Both the position numbers and the translations under genes were made by a program. The notes under the pieces were generated by a model. The model was not told the DNA's origin. It made no database searches and worked only from the letters and a program-made list of their open reading frames with translations. A stretch of 64,000 nt of DNA from JBOFBH01 sp051657715 (GTDB taxonomy: Bacteria > Actinomycetota > Actinomycetes > Actinomycetales > Angustibacteraceae), in NCBI GenBank assembly GCA_051657715.1, contig JBOFLF010000061.1, forward strand, positions 18,532 to 82,531. Direction: 5' to 3'. This document shows positions 8,903 through 15,907 of this stretch, piece after piece. The first letter of the stretch is position 1; each line of letters begins with the position of its first letter.

Positions 8903-9457
8903 GTGCCGACCTGGACCACGACCGTCGCGTCGCCGATCGGCGACATCCGCCTGGCAGCGGACGACGACGGTGCGCTCACGCACCTGGTGTTCCGCGACGA
9001 GCAGCGGTTCCCTGGAGTGGGCGACGGGCTGCGCCTCGACCAGGCACCGTTCGCCGAGGCCGCCAATCAGCTCGCCGAGTACTTCGCCGGGGATCGACGC
9101 GACTTCGACCTGCGACTGGCCCCCCGAGGCACGACGTTCCAGGCGCGGGCCTGGCGGGCGCTCCAGGCGATCCCGTACGGCGAGACCCGCAGCTACATGG
9201 ACCAGGCCCGGGCGATCGGCGCCCCGGCGGCGGTCCGCGCGATCGGCGCCGCGAACGGACGCAACCCGATCGGGATCGTGGTGCCGTGCCACCGGGTGGT
9301 CGGCGCGGACGGCTCGCTCACCGGCTACGGCGGCGGCGTGCATCGCAAGCGGTGGCTGTTGACCCACGAGCAGCCGCGGGACGACGGCACGCTGTTCCCT
9401 CTGCCGGCCCAGGGCTTCGGCGACGTCTCAGGTTCTCTCCCACGCCCGGGTGCCTGA
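8903..9457 (+). CDS. ogt: Methylated-DNA--protein-cysteine methyltransferase
   Basis: A 184-residue protein from the GTG at 8903, preceded by CGGGAG. The C-terminal domain carries IVVPCHRVVG near residue 128; its Cys accepts the alkyl group from O6-methylguanine or O4-methylthymine. The Arg-finger and helix-turn-helix region (AIGAPAAVRAIGAANGRNP) lies just before. The N-terminal domain (SPIGDIRLAADDDG) is the usual ribonuclease-H-like part. A single suicide repair event inactivates each molecule. Its 3' end overlaps the convergent DUF5666-like gene by 30 bp. Confidence 0.93.
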   Translation: MPTWTTTVASPIGDIRLAADDDGALTHLVFRDEQRFPGVGDGLRLDQAPFAEAANQLAEYFAGDRRDFDLRLAPRGTTFQARAWRALQAIPYGETRSYMDQARAIGAPAAVRAIGAANGRNPIGIVVPCHRVVGADGSLTGYGGGVHRKRWLLTHEQPRDDGTLFPLPAQGFGDVSGSLPRPGA

Positions 9458-10357
9458 CGGCTCGACCCCGGCACCTCCACCCGACGTTTCACCACCCGGC
9501 CCGCTGGGCGAGCGCTCCCCACCCGACCCGCCGCGCTCCCGCTCCCAGTCCGGTCCGTCGTGCGGGCGCTGCCAGCCCGGCCCGCCGGGCGGACGTTCAC
9601 CGGTCCCGATCATCCGGGCGGTCAGGGTCTCGCCGTCCTTGACGGCCAACACCCGGACGGTCGCGCCGTCCTTGATCCCGTCGATCGAGTCCTGCTCACC
9701 ACGAACCTGGGTCTGGTCGGTGACCGCGTACGTGGCGGTGAAACCGTCGGTACTGCGCACCGTCAGCCGGTCGCTGCTTACCGTCACCACGGTGCCGGTC
9801 TGGACGGCGATCGTCCGGGTGCCTTGACCATCGCGGCCCGGCACGGTCAGCTCGCCATGCAACGCCCGCGCGAGCCGGCCGGGTCCGCTCCGGCCATCAC
9901 GGTCGCCCCCACGCCCACCGTCATCCTGCGACGTGCTGGCGCGCTCGGCCGCGGCCGTAGCCCCTGGGGGGTCACCGCTGTCGCTGGCGATCGCGTATGC
10001 CCCACCGCCGACCACCAACGCGGCAGCGAGGCCACCGACCGCGACCATCCGGCCGCTGACCCGACGCCGACGCGCCCCGCCCGATGCCATCGACTCCTCC
10101 GGCCGGCCCAGGTCGTGGCGCCAGCCAGGCGGAGCCGGCGGCTGCGGGACCGAACCGCGCGACCCGACGCCGTCGTGTGGGACTGAGTCGCGCAGGACCG
10201 GACGGGGTGAGGTGGTCGACGAGTCCGCCGGCAGCGGGGAGTCGGAACGGGGGTCATGGGGACGGGGGTCATGGGGACGGGGGTCATGGGGACGGGGGTC
10301 ATGGGGACGGGGGTCATGGGGACGGGGGTCATGGGGATCGGTCATGACCTTGACCAT
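9428..10357 (-). CDS. DUF5666-like membrane-anchored protein with PHDPR repeats
   Basis: A 309-residue protein. The ATG at 10357 has AGGTGG 7 nt upstream and is preferred over the ATG at 10345. The N-terminal cytosolic part has six PHDPR repeats and a Pro-rich stretch. One membrane helix follows (MVAVGGLAAALVVGGGAYAI), then a short extracytoplasmic domain. That domain (TVVTVSSDRLTVRS, then DQTQVRG, then VRVLAVKDGETLTARMI) resembles the small beta-barrel domain called DUF5666 in other actinomycetes. The C-terminus is Gly/Pro-rich. The function is unknown. Confidence 0.7.
   Translation of the reverse strand: MVKVMTDPHDPRPHDPRPHDPRPHDPRPHDPRPHDPRSDSPLPADSSTTSPRPVLRDSVPHDGVGSRGSVPQPPAPPGWRHDLGRPEESMASGGARRRRVSGRMVAVGGLAAALVVGGGAYAIASDSGDPPGATAAAERASTSQDDGGRGGDRDGRSGPGRLARALHGELTVPGRDGQGTRTIAVQTGTVVTVSSDRLTVRSTDGFTATYAVTDQTQVRGEQDSIDGIKDGATVRVLAVKDGETLTARMIGTGERPPGGPGWQRPHDGPDWERERGGSGGERSPSGPGGETSGGGAGVEPSGTRAWERT
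10246..10335. repeat. Six-copy 15-bp tandem repeat
   Basis: Six near-identical copies of GACGGGGGTCATGGG run from 10246 to 10335; the first copy begins AA instead of GA. They encode the PHDPR repeats at the start of the DUF5666-like protein on the minus strand. Confidence 0.95.
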
Positions 10358-10486
10358 GGACCGGCCACCTGAGCCACCGCTCCCCACTACCTGGCAATGC
10401 GCTGAGAACGGTCGCAAGCGCAAGAGCCATATGCGGGAGCGGACAGGGAAGCACTCCGCCGAGCCGGGGACACGCACCTGATAACT

Positions 10487-10503
10487 GATACCAGCTTGGT
10501 ATC
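10487..10503. promoter_or_regulatory. Candidate operator of the RHH/Doc toxin-antitoxin locus
   Basis: GATACCA-GCT-TGGTATC is a perfect 7-3-7 inverted repeat ending 8 bp before the antitoxin ATG. Ribbon-helix-helix antitoxins bind palindromes like this and repress their operon. It also overlaps the place where the ribosome binding site should be, so it could act at either level. The assignment is inferred. Confidence 0.55.
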
Positions 10504-10511
10504 ATGCAGCC

Positions 10512-10709
10512 ATGGCCATGACATTGAGGCTTGACCCGCAGTTGGACCAGGCATTGAGCGACGTTGCTTCGCGCCTCGGCAAGAGCAAGCAACAGATCGC
10601 GGTCACCGCTATTCGGGAGTACACCGATCAGCAGCAGCAGTTTCGCCGACGAGCGCTGGAGCGCATCGTGGCGGAGGATGCCGAGCTGCTTCGCCGGCTC
10701 GCGGAATGA
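10512..10709 (+). CDS. Ribbon-helix-helix (CopG-type) antitoxin
   Basis: A 65-residue protein with the RHH start MTLRLDPQLDQALSDVA and the second helix SKQQIAVTAIREY. A charged C-terminal helix follows that can cover the toxin. The ATG at 10512 is used; the ATG at 10518 is also possible. Its stop overlaps the Doc toxin start as ATGA. Doc toxins are more often paired with Phd-fold antitoxins, so the RHH partner is a less usual but known combination. Confidence 0.88.
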   Translation: MAMTLRLDPQLDQALSDVASRLGKSKQQIAVTAIREYTDQQQQFRRRALERIVAEDAELLRRLAE

Positions 10710-11086
10710 GCAAGATTCGTTATCTGACGATCGAAGATGCGCTGGCTGCCACCGAGGCCTTCCTCGGTGGGCCGGCTCAGGTGCGAGACTGGGGCCTGCT
10801 CGACTCCGCTCTCCAACGACCGCGAGCCACCGTCTTCGGCGAGGACGCCTACCCCACGCTGGAGCTGAAAGCCGCGGCCCTGCTGTGCAGCTTGGTGGCC
10901 AACCACGCCCTGGTGGATGGCAACAAGCGCTTGGGATGGGTGTGCACCAGACTGTTCGTGATCTACAACGGGCGCGACCTGCACGCCTCGGAAGATGATG
11001 CCTTCGAGCTGGTCATGAGCGACGCGTCGCACCAAGAACTCGATGTCTCTGTTCTTGCTGACACCCTCCGTCCATGGCTGCGTTGA
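10706..11086 (+). CDS. Doc-type Fic-fold toxin
   Basis: A 126-residue protein with the Fic signature HALVDGNKRLGW near residue 70, matching the HxFx(D/E)GNxxR core that positions a nucleotide for transfer. Doc enzymes phosphorylate elongation factor Tu and stop translation; related Fic proteins transfer AMP. The N-terminal IEDALAATEAFLGG and the C-terminal helices fit the Doc fold. It is translated from an ATG overlapping the antitoxin stop. Base composition in this and the next few genes is visibly richer in A and T than in the flanking genes. Confidence 0.92.
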   Translation: MSKIRYLTIEDALAATEAFLGGPAQVRDWGLLDSALQRPRATVFGEDAYPTLELKAAALLCSLVANHALVDGNKRLGWVCTRLFVIYNGRDLHASEDDAFELVMSDASHQELDVSVLADTLRPWLR

Positions 11087-11156
11087 CCTCCCCAGGGCAC
11101 ACGTCCCGCACCTCATCGATGCCGCGGTTAGGGGTGGCGCGAAAGTTCTGGCGTCC

Positions 11157-11556
11157 ATGAGCCCAACGGAGGATGCCCGGATCAGCGGCGAGGACTGGTA
11201 CGCCCGTGAGCTGGCCGACGATTCGTTCGTCCGCTGCCGTCTCGAGGACGTCGACCTGACCGAGTGCAGCACCCGTGGCACCACGTTCACCGACTGCGCG
11301 TTCACCGGCGTCCGGCTGAATGCCTCCCGGCACGTGGGGTCGGCGTTCCGCGGGTGCACGTTCCGCCAGGTGTCGTTCTTCGGCGCGGAGCTGGAGGGCT
11401 GCACCCTGGTCGGCTCGACCTTCGTCGAGCGCCGAGCTGCGCGGAAGCGTCCTGACCGGCGTCGACCCGCGCACTCCACGCTGGGACGGCGCCCTCCTCG
11501 ACCTGTCGCAGGCCGTCACCCTCACCGAATCCCTCGGCGCCACGATTGGTGCGTGA
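11157..11556 (+). pseudogene. Pentapeptide-repeat protein gene, frameshifted and shortened
   Basis: The frame from the ATG at 11157 gives a pentapeptide-repeat protein (MSPTEDARIS, then repeats with C/L/F at the centre such as CRLEDVDLTECS). After GSTFVE near 11430 it loses the pattern. The +1 frame then resumes with AELRGSVLTGVDP and ends LSQAVTLTESLGATIG, a typical pentapeptide family C-terminus, with a stop at 11556. Relatives normally have several more repeats at this junction, so an internal deletion that also shifted the frame is likely. The original role is unknown. Confidence 0.7.
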
Positions 11557-11586
11557 CAATTGTCGTAGTCCGGAGAAGATAAACTC

Positions 11587-12175
11587 ATGAGCATGGAGGA
11601 AGAGCAGTCGCAGCCGAGGGAACTACCTCCGCTCCCCTCATTGGACATCATCCGGGCAGAGCTGGACATCGAGCGCGAGCTGCGCGAGAAGAGCTCATCG
11701 TCGATCGACACGAAGGCAGACCTTGTCCTTGGCTCATCCGGCGTTGTCGTGGGCCTCGGTTTTGATGCTCGCCCAGGAATCTTCGTCTTGCTGGCCCAGT
11801 GCGCCGCGGCCGTCGCGGGTGGCCTGTCAGTGCTGGCGTTCCGCCCGAGAGTGGCCGGAGCCATCTCGCCGAGGGCGCTCCCGAGAGAACCTGATAACAA
11901 CAGACCCCGTCACAGCCAAACTTGAACTGCTCGACACTCGACTGCTGATCCATGAAGACGACGAGGGCCAGCTCATACGCAAGGTCCGCTGGCTGAGGTG
12001 GGCGTTCTTCTCGCTTGGAATCGCAGCAGTCCTGGCCGTCGTGGGGTCTATCGTGGAACTTCAGCTACAGGAGATGAGTGATGCCTCGTTCTTCCTCGGC
12101 ACCGCAGCGCGCCGCACCACCGGTACCTGCCGTAAGACCGCATCCGGAGTGGATCACGAATTCAGAGGGAGATGA
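11587..12175 (+). pseudogene. Small membrane protein resembling Pycsar TM effectors, frameshifted
   Basis: The frame from the ATG at 11587 gives a charged N-terminal helix, then IDTKADLVLGSSGVVVGLGF and a second hydrophobic helix ending LAFRPRVAG, and stops at 11925. The continuing family-like sequence lies in another frame from about 11890: TAKLELLDTRLLIHEDDEG and a third helix, RWAFFSLGIAAVLAVVG, open to 12175. A Lys-rich start, two helices, an RPR motif, a cytosolic helix and a last helix match the Pycsar-effector membrane fold (PycTM). One small indel near 11885-11925 would rejoin the parts. No cyclase gene is seen here. It may be a decayed defence gene or a sequencing slip. Confidence 0.55.
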
Positions 12176-12263
12176 CCGGGCGCTTCGTCGAACCCAGCGA
12201 GCAGCAGAGCGTGCACGCCAAAAGGCAGATGACAGTGACTCCCGTCGAGCGGTCGGATTATGA
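12081..12263 (+). CDS. Small hydrophilic protein, unknown function
   Basis: A 60-residue frame from the ATG at 12081, with CAGGAG 7 nt upstream. The sequence is Pro/Ala-rich and then strongly charged (DDRALRRTQRAAERARQKAD), probably one helix. It overlaps the open end of the membrane-protein frame and ends in an ATGA overlap with the next small gene, which supports translation. No family is recognised. It could be a chance frame. Confidence 0.4.
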   Translation: MPRSSSAPQRAAPPVPAVRPHPEWITNSEGDDRALRRTQRAAERARQKADDSDSRRAVGL

Positions 12264-12409
12264 GCGGCACTGAAGAGCCACCAGCCGACGAACCCGCCCC
12301 GTCGCCTCCACCGATCACACCCAACCCGGCACTGGTGCACCAAGTCGTTCGCGAGGGTGGCAAGCCTTCCGGCACATTCGAGCGCGGTTCCTCTCATACC
12401 AAGGACTAA
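12260..12409 (+). CDS. Small hydrophilic protein, unknown function
   Basis: A 49-residue frame starting MSGTEEPPADEPAPSPPP and ending GSSHTKD, with its start overlapping the previous stop as ATGA. It is Pro/Glu-rich, probably unfolded, and has no membrane segment or recognised domain. It closes the A/T-richer stretch that began near 10480. The coupling and the in-frame stop before the helicase operon are the only evidence for it. Confidence 0.4.
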   Translation: MSGTEEPPADEPAPSPPPITPNPALVHQVVREGGKPSGTFERGSSHTKD

Positions 12410-12476
12410 CGGCACTAGCCAGCTCTCAACCGGAGCCGGGATTCGTGCTCTGCGTCCACCCCGTAGCGTGGGAACG

Positions 12477-14861
12477 ATGGCTCGACGCGCGGCGCCCCGC
12501 AGCCTTGCCGACGAGCTGCGGTCGTGGGACGGCGAGCAGCTCGTCGCACTGCTGCGCGCCCGCCCCGACCTGATCGTGCCGGCCCCGATCGATCTGGCGA
12601 CGGTGGCGGCCCGGTCCACCACCCGGTCCAGCATCGGGCGGGCGCTGGACGGCCTGGACACGTTCGCCCTCCAGGTCGTCGATGCCCTGGCCGTCCAACC
12701 GGACGGAGCGTCCCGGGCCGCGACGGCGACCCTGCTCGGGCTGCGTCCCGCGGATCTGACCGCCGCGTTGGTCCAGCTACGGCGGACCGCCCTCGTCTGG
12801 GGTCCGGACTCCGCGCTGCGCCTCGTGCTCACCGTCCGGGAGGTGCTCGGCCCCTACCCTGCCGGCCTCGGGCCGCCGCTGCCGGCAACCGCCGCCGCGC
12901 CCACCGCACCCGACGCGCTGCAGGCTCTCTTGGACCAGGCGCCGGACGGTGTCCGGGGCGTCCTGGACCGGTTGGTCGACGGACCGCCGATCGGCTCGGT
13001 GCCGCACGCCGACCGGGTGGTGCACCCGGACGACGCCCGATCCCCCGTCGAGTGGCTGCTGGCGCACCGGTTGCTGACCGTGGCTGACGCCGACCACGTG
13101 GTGCTGCCCCGTGAGGTCGCCCTGCACCTGCGCGGCGGCCAGGTGCACCGGGATGTGCGGCCGAATCCGCCGCCGGCTAGCGGCGACGTCCTGGCGGTCG
13201 ACGCCGTGTCCGCGGCGGCCGGTCCGGCCGCCGCGGAGGTGCTGGTGCTGGTCGAGGAGCTCGGCGAGCTGTGGGGGGCCGGCCCGCCGGGCGTCCTGCG
13301 CTCTGGTGGCCTGGGGGTGCGCGACCTGCGGCGCACCGCGACCGCGTTGGATGTGGACGAGCCCGTTGCCGCGCGGGTGGTCGAGCTGGCGTACGCCGCC
13401 GGGTTGATCGCCGACGACGGCGCGGCGGATCTGCGGTGGGCACCCACCCCGGCATACGACGACTGGGTCCGCGAGCCGGCGCCGGAGCGCTGGGCCACGC
13501 TGGCCGTGGCCTGGGCCGGCAGCGCTCGGGCTCCGGAGCTGGTGGGCACCCGGGACGATCGGGGAGTGGTCCGCGCCGCGCTGTCCGACGCGATCGTCCG
13601 GCCGGCGCTGGCGTCGGTGCGTGCCGACGTCCTCACCGAGCTGGTCGGGTTGGCCGCCGGAACCGCGCCGTCGGTGGATGCGCTGCTGGACCGGCTGCGG
13701 TGGCGCCGACCGCGCCGGGCGGGCGCCCCCTGGTACCGCACGACGACGGGCTGGGCGCTGCACGGCGCGGCCTGGTTGGGGGTGACCGGCCGGGGCGCGC
13801 TGTCCGCCGCCGGCACCGTGCTCGCCGAGCACCTCGCCGGATCCGGCGCGCCCGACTCGGGGGACGCGGTGGCCGCTGCGGCGGCGCCGATGCTGCCGCG
13901 GCCGGTCGAGCACGTGCTGCTGCAGGCCGATCTCACCGCGGTGGCACCCGGGCCGCTGCGCCGGGACCTGTCCCAGCTGTTGCGCCTGATCGCCGATATC
14001 GAGTCCCGCGGCGGCGCGACCGTCTACCGGTTCAGCGAGGCCAGTGTCCGCCGCGGCCTGGACGCCGGGTGGTCCGCCGACCTCCTACTCGATCAGCTCA
14101 CCCAGATCAGCCGGACCCCGGTCCCGCAAGCCTTGTCGTACCTGCTGCGGGACGTCGCCCGGCGGCACGGGATGGTCCGGGTCGGTGCGGCGGCGGCGTA
14201 CGTGCGCAGCGACGACCCAGCAGCGCTGCAGGAGCTGCTGGCCGACCGTCGGGCGGCGAGCTTGCGTCTGCGGATGCTGGCGCCGACCGTCCTGATCAGC
14301 CAGGCCGACCCGGCGACCACGCTGCGAGTGCTCCGGGACGTGGGGCTGGCACCTGGGGCCGAGACCGCTGACGGCACCGTGGCGGTCAGCCGGCCGGACG
14401 CCCGCCGCACCCCGGCCCGACGGCCGCCACACCCATCCGCTGGCCCGCCCGCGCACTCGACCGAGGTGCTGCAGGACCTCGTGCAGCGCCTCCGGACGAG
14501 CGTCCCGGCGAAGCAGGAAGCGCCGTCCGGACAGGCCCCGGTGCCACCGCACCGATCCCAACCGCGGCTGTCCACGCCCGCTCTCCCACCGCCCGACCCG
14601 GCCGTGATCATGGCCAGGTTGCGGGACGCGGTCGCCCACCGCAGCATGGTCCGGTTGCGGTTCACCGACGCCACCGGCCGAGCCCACGACACGGTGGCCG
14701 AACCGCTGGTGGTGGACGGTGGCCGGATCACCTTCATGGACGTCGAGCGCCACCGCGTCCGCGAGGTGGCCGTGCACCGGATCGCCGGCGTCACGGACCA
14801 CCTCGTCGACGATCCGGGGGTGCCTGCCACGGGCGCGATCGCCGATACCGCCGCGCGCTAG
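12477..14861 (+). CDS. Helicase-associated domain protein (partner of XPB helicase)
   Basis: A 794-residue protein from the ATG at 12477. The N-terminus (SLADELRSWDGEQLVALLRARPDL) and the central winged-helix-like repeats match actinobacterial proteins named helicase-associated or Helicase_C_3 domain proteins. Near residue 490 LLQADLTAVAPGPL marks the domain that resembles the Ssl2/XPB family end. A Pro-rich linker precedes a final WYL-like beta domain (ALAHRSMVRLRF-type segment, then AEPLVVDGGRITFMD). Mycobacterial Rv0862c has the same place next to the XPB gene Rv0861c. It probably works with the XPB helicase encoded downstream. Confidence 0.85.
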   Translation: MARRAAPRSLADELRSWDGEQLVALLRARPDLIVPAPIDLATVAARSTTRSSIGRALDGLDTFALQVVDALAVQPDGASRAATATLLGLRPADLTAALVQLRRTALVWGPDSALRLVLTVREVLGPYPAGLGPPLPATAAAPTAPDALQALLDQAPDGVRGVLDRLVDGPPIGSVPHADRVVHPDDARSPVEWLLAHRLLTVADADHVVLPREVALHLRGGQVHRDVRPNPPPASGDVLAVDAVSAAAGPAAAEVLVLVEELGELWGAGPPGVLRSGGLGVRDLRRTATALDVDEPVAARVVELAYAAGLIADDGAADLRWAPTPAYDDWVREPAPERWATLAVAWAGSARAPELVGTRDDRGVVRAALSDAIVRPALASVRADVLTELVGLAAGTAPSVDALLDRLRWRRPRRAGAPWYRTTTGWALHGAAWLGVTGRGALSAAGTVLAEHLAGSGAPDSGDAVAAAAAPMLPRPVEHVLLQADLTAVAPGPLRRDLSQLLRLIADIESRGGATVYRFSEASVRRGLDAGWSADLLLDQLTQISRTPVPQALSYLLRDVARRHGMVRVGAAAAYVRSDDPAALQELLADRRAASLRLRMLAPTVLISQADPATTLRVLRDVGLAPGAETADGTVAVSRPDARRTPARRPPHPSAGPPAHSTEVLQDLVQRLRTSVPAKQEAPSGQAPVPPHRSQPRLSTPALPPPDPAVIMARLRDAVAHRSMVRLRFTDATGRAHDTVAEPLVVDGGRITFMDVERHRVREVAVHRIAGVTDHLVDDPGVPATGAIADTAAR

Positions 14862-14974
14862 GGTTGTGCCGGCTCTGAAGCCCCACCACCACGACGTCAC
14901 CGCGACGCCGCCACGACCAGGCCGCTGGACCGCCACGACTCGACCCCGACGCCCGTTGGTACCTGGAGGACGCC

Positions 14975-15874
14975 ATGACCGACGAGCCGCCGACCAGGCA
15001 ACAGCCCAGCGCCCCGGACGACGACCCACCGGCCACACCACCGACGCCGTCCGGCGCCGCGGAGCCGCCGTCCTGGCAGGCCCCACCGCCCCCGCAACCG
15101 GCCGTCCCGATAAGGCCACCAACCCCTCCGCAGGTATCCGCCCCTCCGCAGACACCCCCGCAGACACCCCCGCCGCCGCAATCGCCAGGCTCGGGGACGC
15201 CGGAGCACCTACCAGCGTCGCAGCCGCAGTTGTCGCAAGAGTCGTGGCGGGCGCCCGGGAGTGGGCCGACGCCCCAGGCTCCGGACGAGCCGCCCGTGCG
15301 GCCCCCCAGCGGTCCGACCAACCCGTACGGTGCGCCACCCCCAGGCCCGCCACCCGCACCTCGCCAGCTCCTCCCCGGATCTGGCAATCAGCCCTTCGCC
15401 ACACCGACCAATCAGCCGTATGGCCCACCTGGTGGCGCACCGTACGACCTCGCGGGGGCACCGCCGAGACCGCCGTATGGCCCGCCGCCGTTCCAACCGG
15501 GTGCGCCTATCACCCCACCAGGCATGCCTGCTACCGGCGGTTTCCCTCAGACGTCCGGCAAGGCGACCACGGTGCTGGCGCTCGGGATCTCGAGCCTGGT
15601 GCTGCTGGTGACCTGCTTCCTCAGCGTCGTGGCATTTGTGCCCGGGGTCATCGGCGTCACGATGGCCGGTGGTGCCCGGCGCGAGATCGCCGCGTCCGGT
15701 GGGCGGTTGACCGGCGAGAGCCAGGTGCAGGCCGGGGTGATTTGCTCCTGGGTCACCATCGGCCTGTCTGTCCTGCTACTCATCGTCGGGATCATCGTGT
15801 TCGCGGCTGGGCTCGCCAACTCGGATGATGTCATCAGCGGCGCGTCCGCCCTGGCAGTTCCGCTCAGCAGCTGA
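14975..15874 (+). CDS. Pro-rich DUF4190-type membrane protein
   Basis: A 299-residue protein with GGAGG 7 nt before the ATG. Residues 1-185 are a disordered Pro/Gln/Gly-rich cytosolic arm. Two membrane helices follow (TVLALGISSLVLLVTCFLSV and SWVTIGLSVLLLIVGIIVFA) around AGGARREIAASGGRLTGE, the pattern of DUF4190 proteins. The function is unknown. It sits between the two XPB-related genes with gaps of 113 and 33 bp, so it is probably on the same transcript. Confidence 0.75.
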   Translation: MTDEPPTRQQPSAPDDDPPATPPTPSGAAEPPSWQAPPPPQPAVPIRPPTPPQVSAPPQTPPQTPPPPQSPGSGTPEHLPASQPQLSQESWRAPGSGPTPQAPDEPPVRPPSGPTNPYGAPPPGPPPAPRQLLPGSGNQPFATPTNQPYGPPGGAPYDLAGAPPRPPYGPPPFQPGAPITPPGMPATGGFPQTSGKATTVLALGISSLVLLVTCFLSVVAFVPGVIGVTMAGGARREIAASGGRLTGESQVQAGVICSWVTIGLSVLLLIVGIIVFAAGLANSDDVISGASALAVPLSS

Positions 15875-15907
15875 ACGAGTCGCGGTCGACCGCTCCAAGG
15901 AGATCAT

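Noticed and set aside
10246..10335. CRISPR-like array
   Set aside because: The repeats are contiguous 15-mers without spacers and encode a protein repeat.
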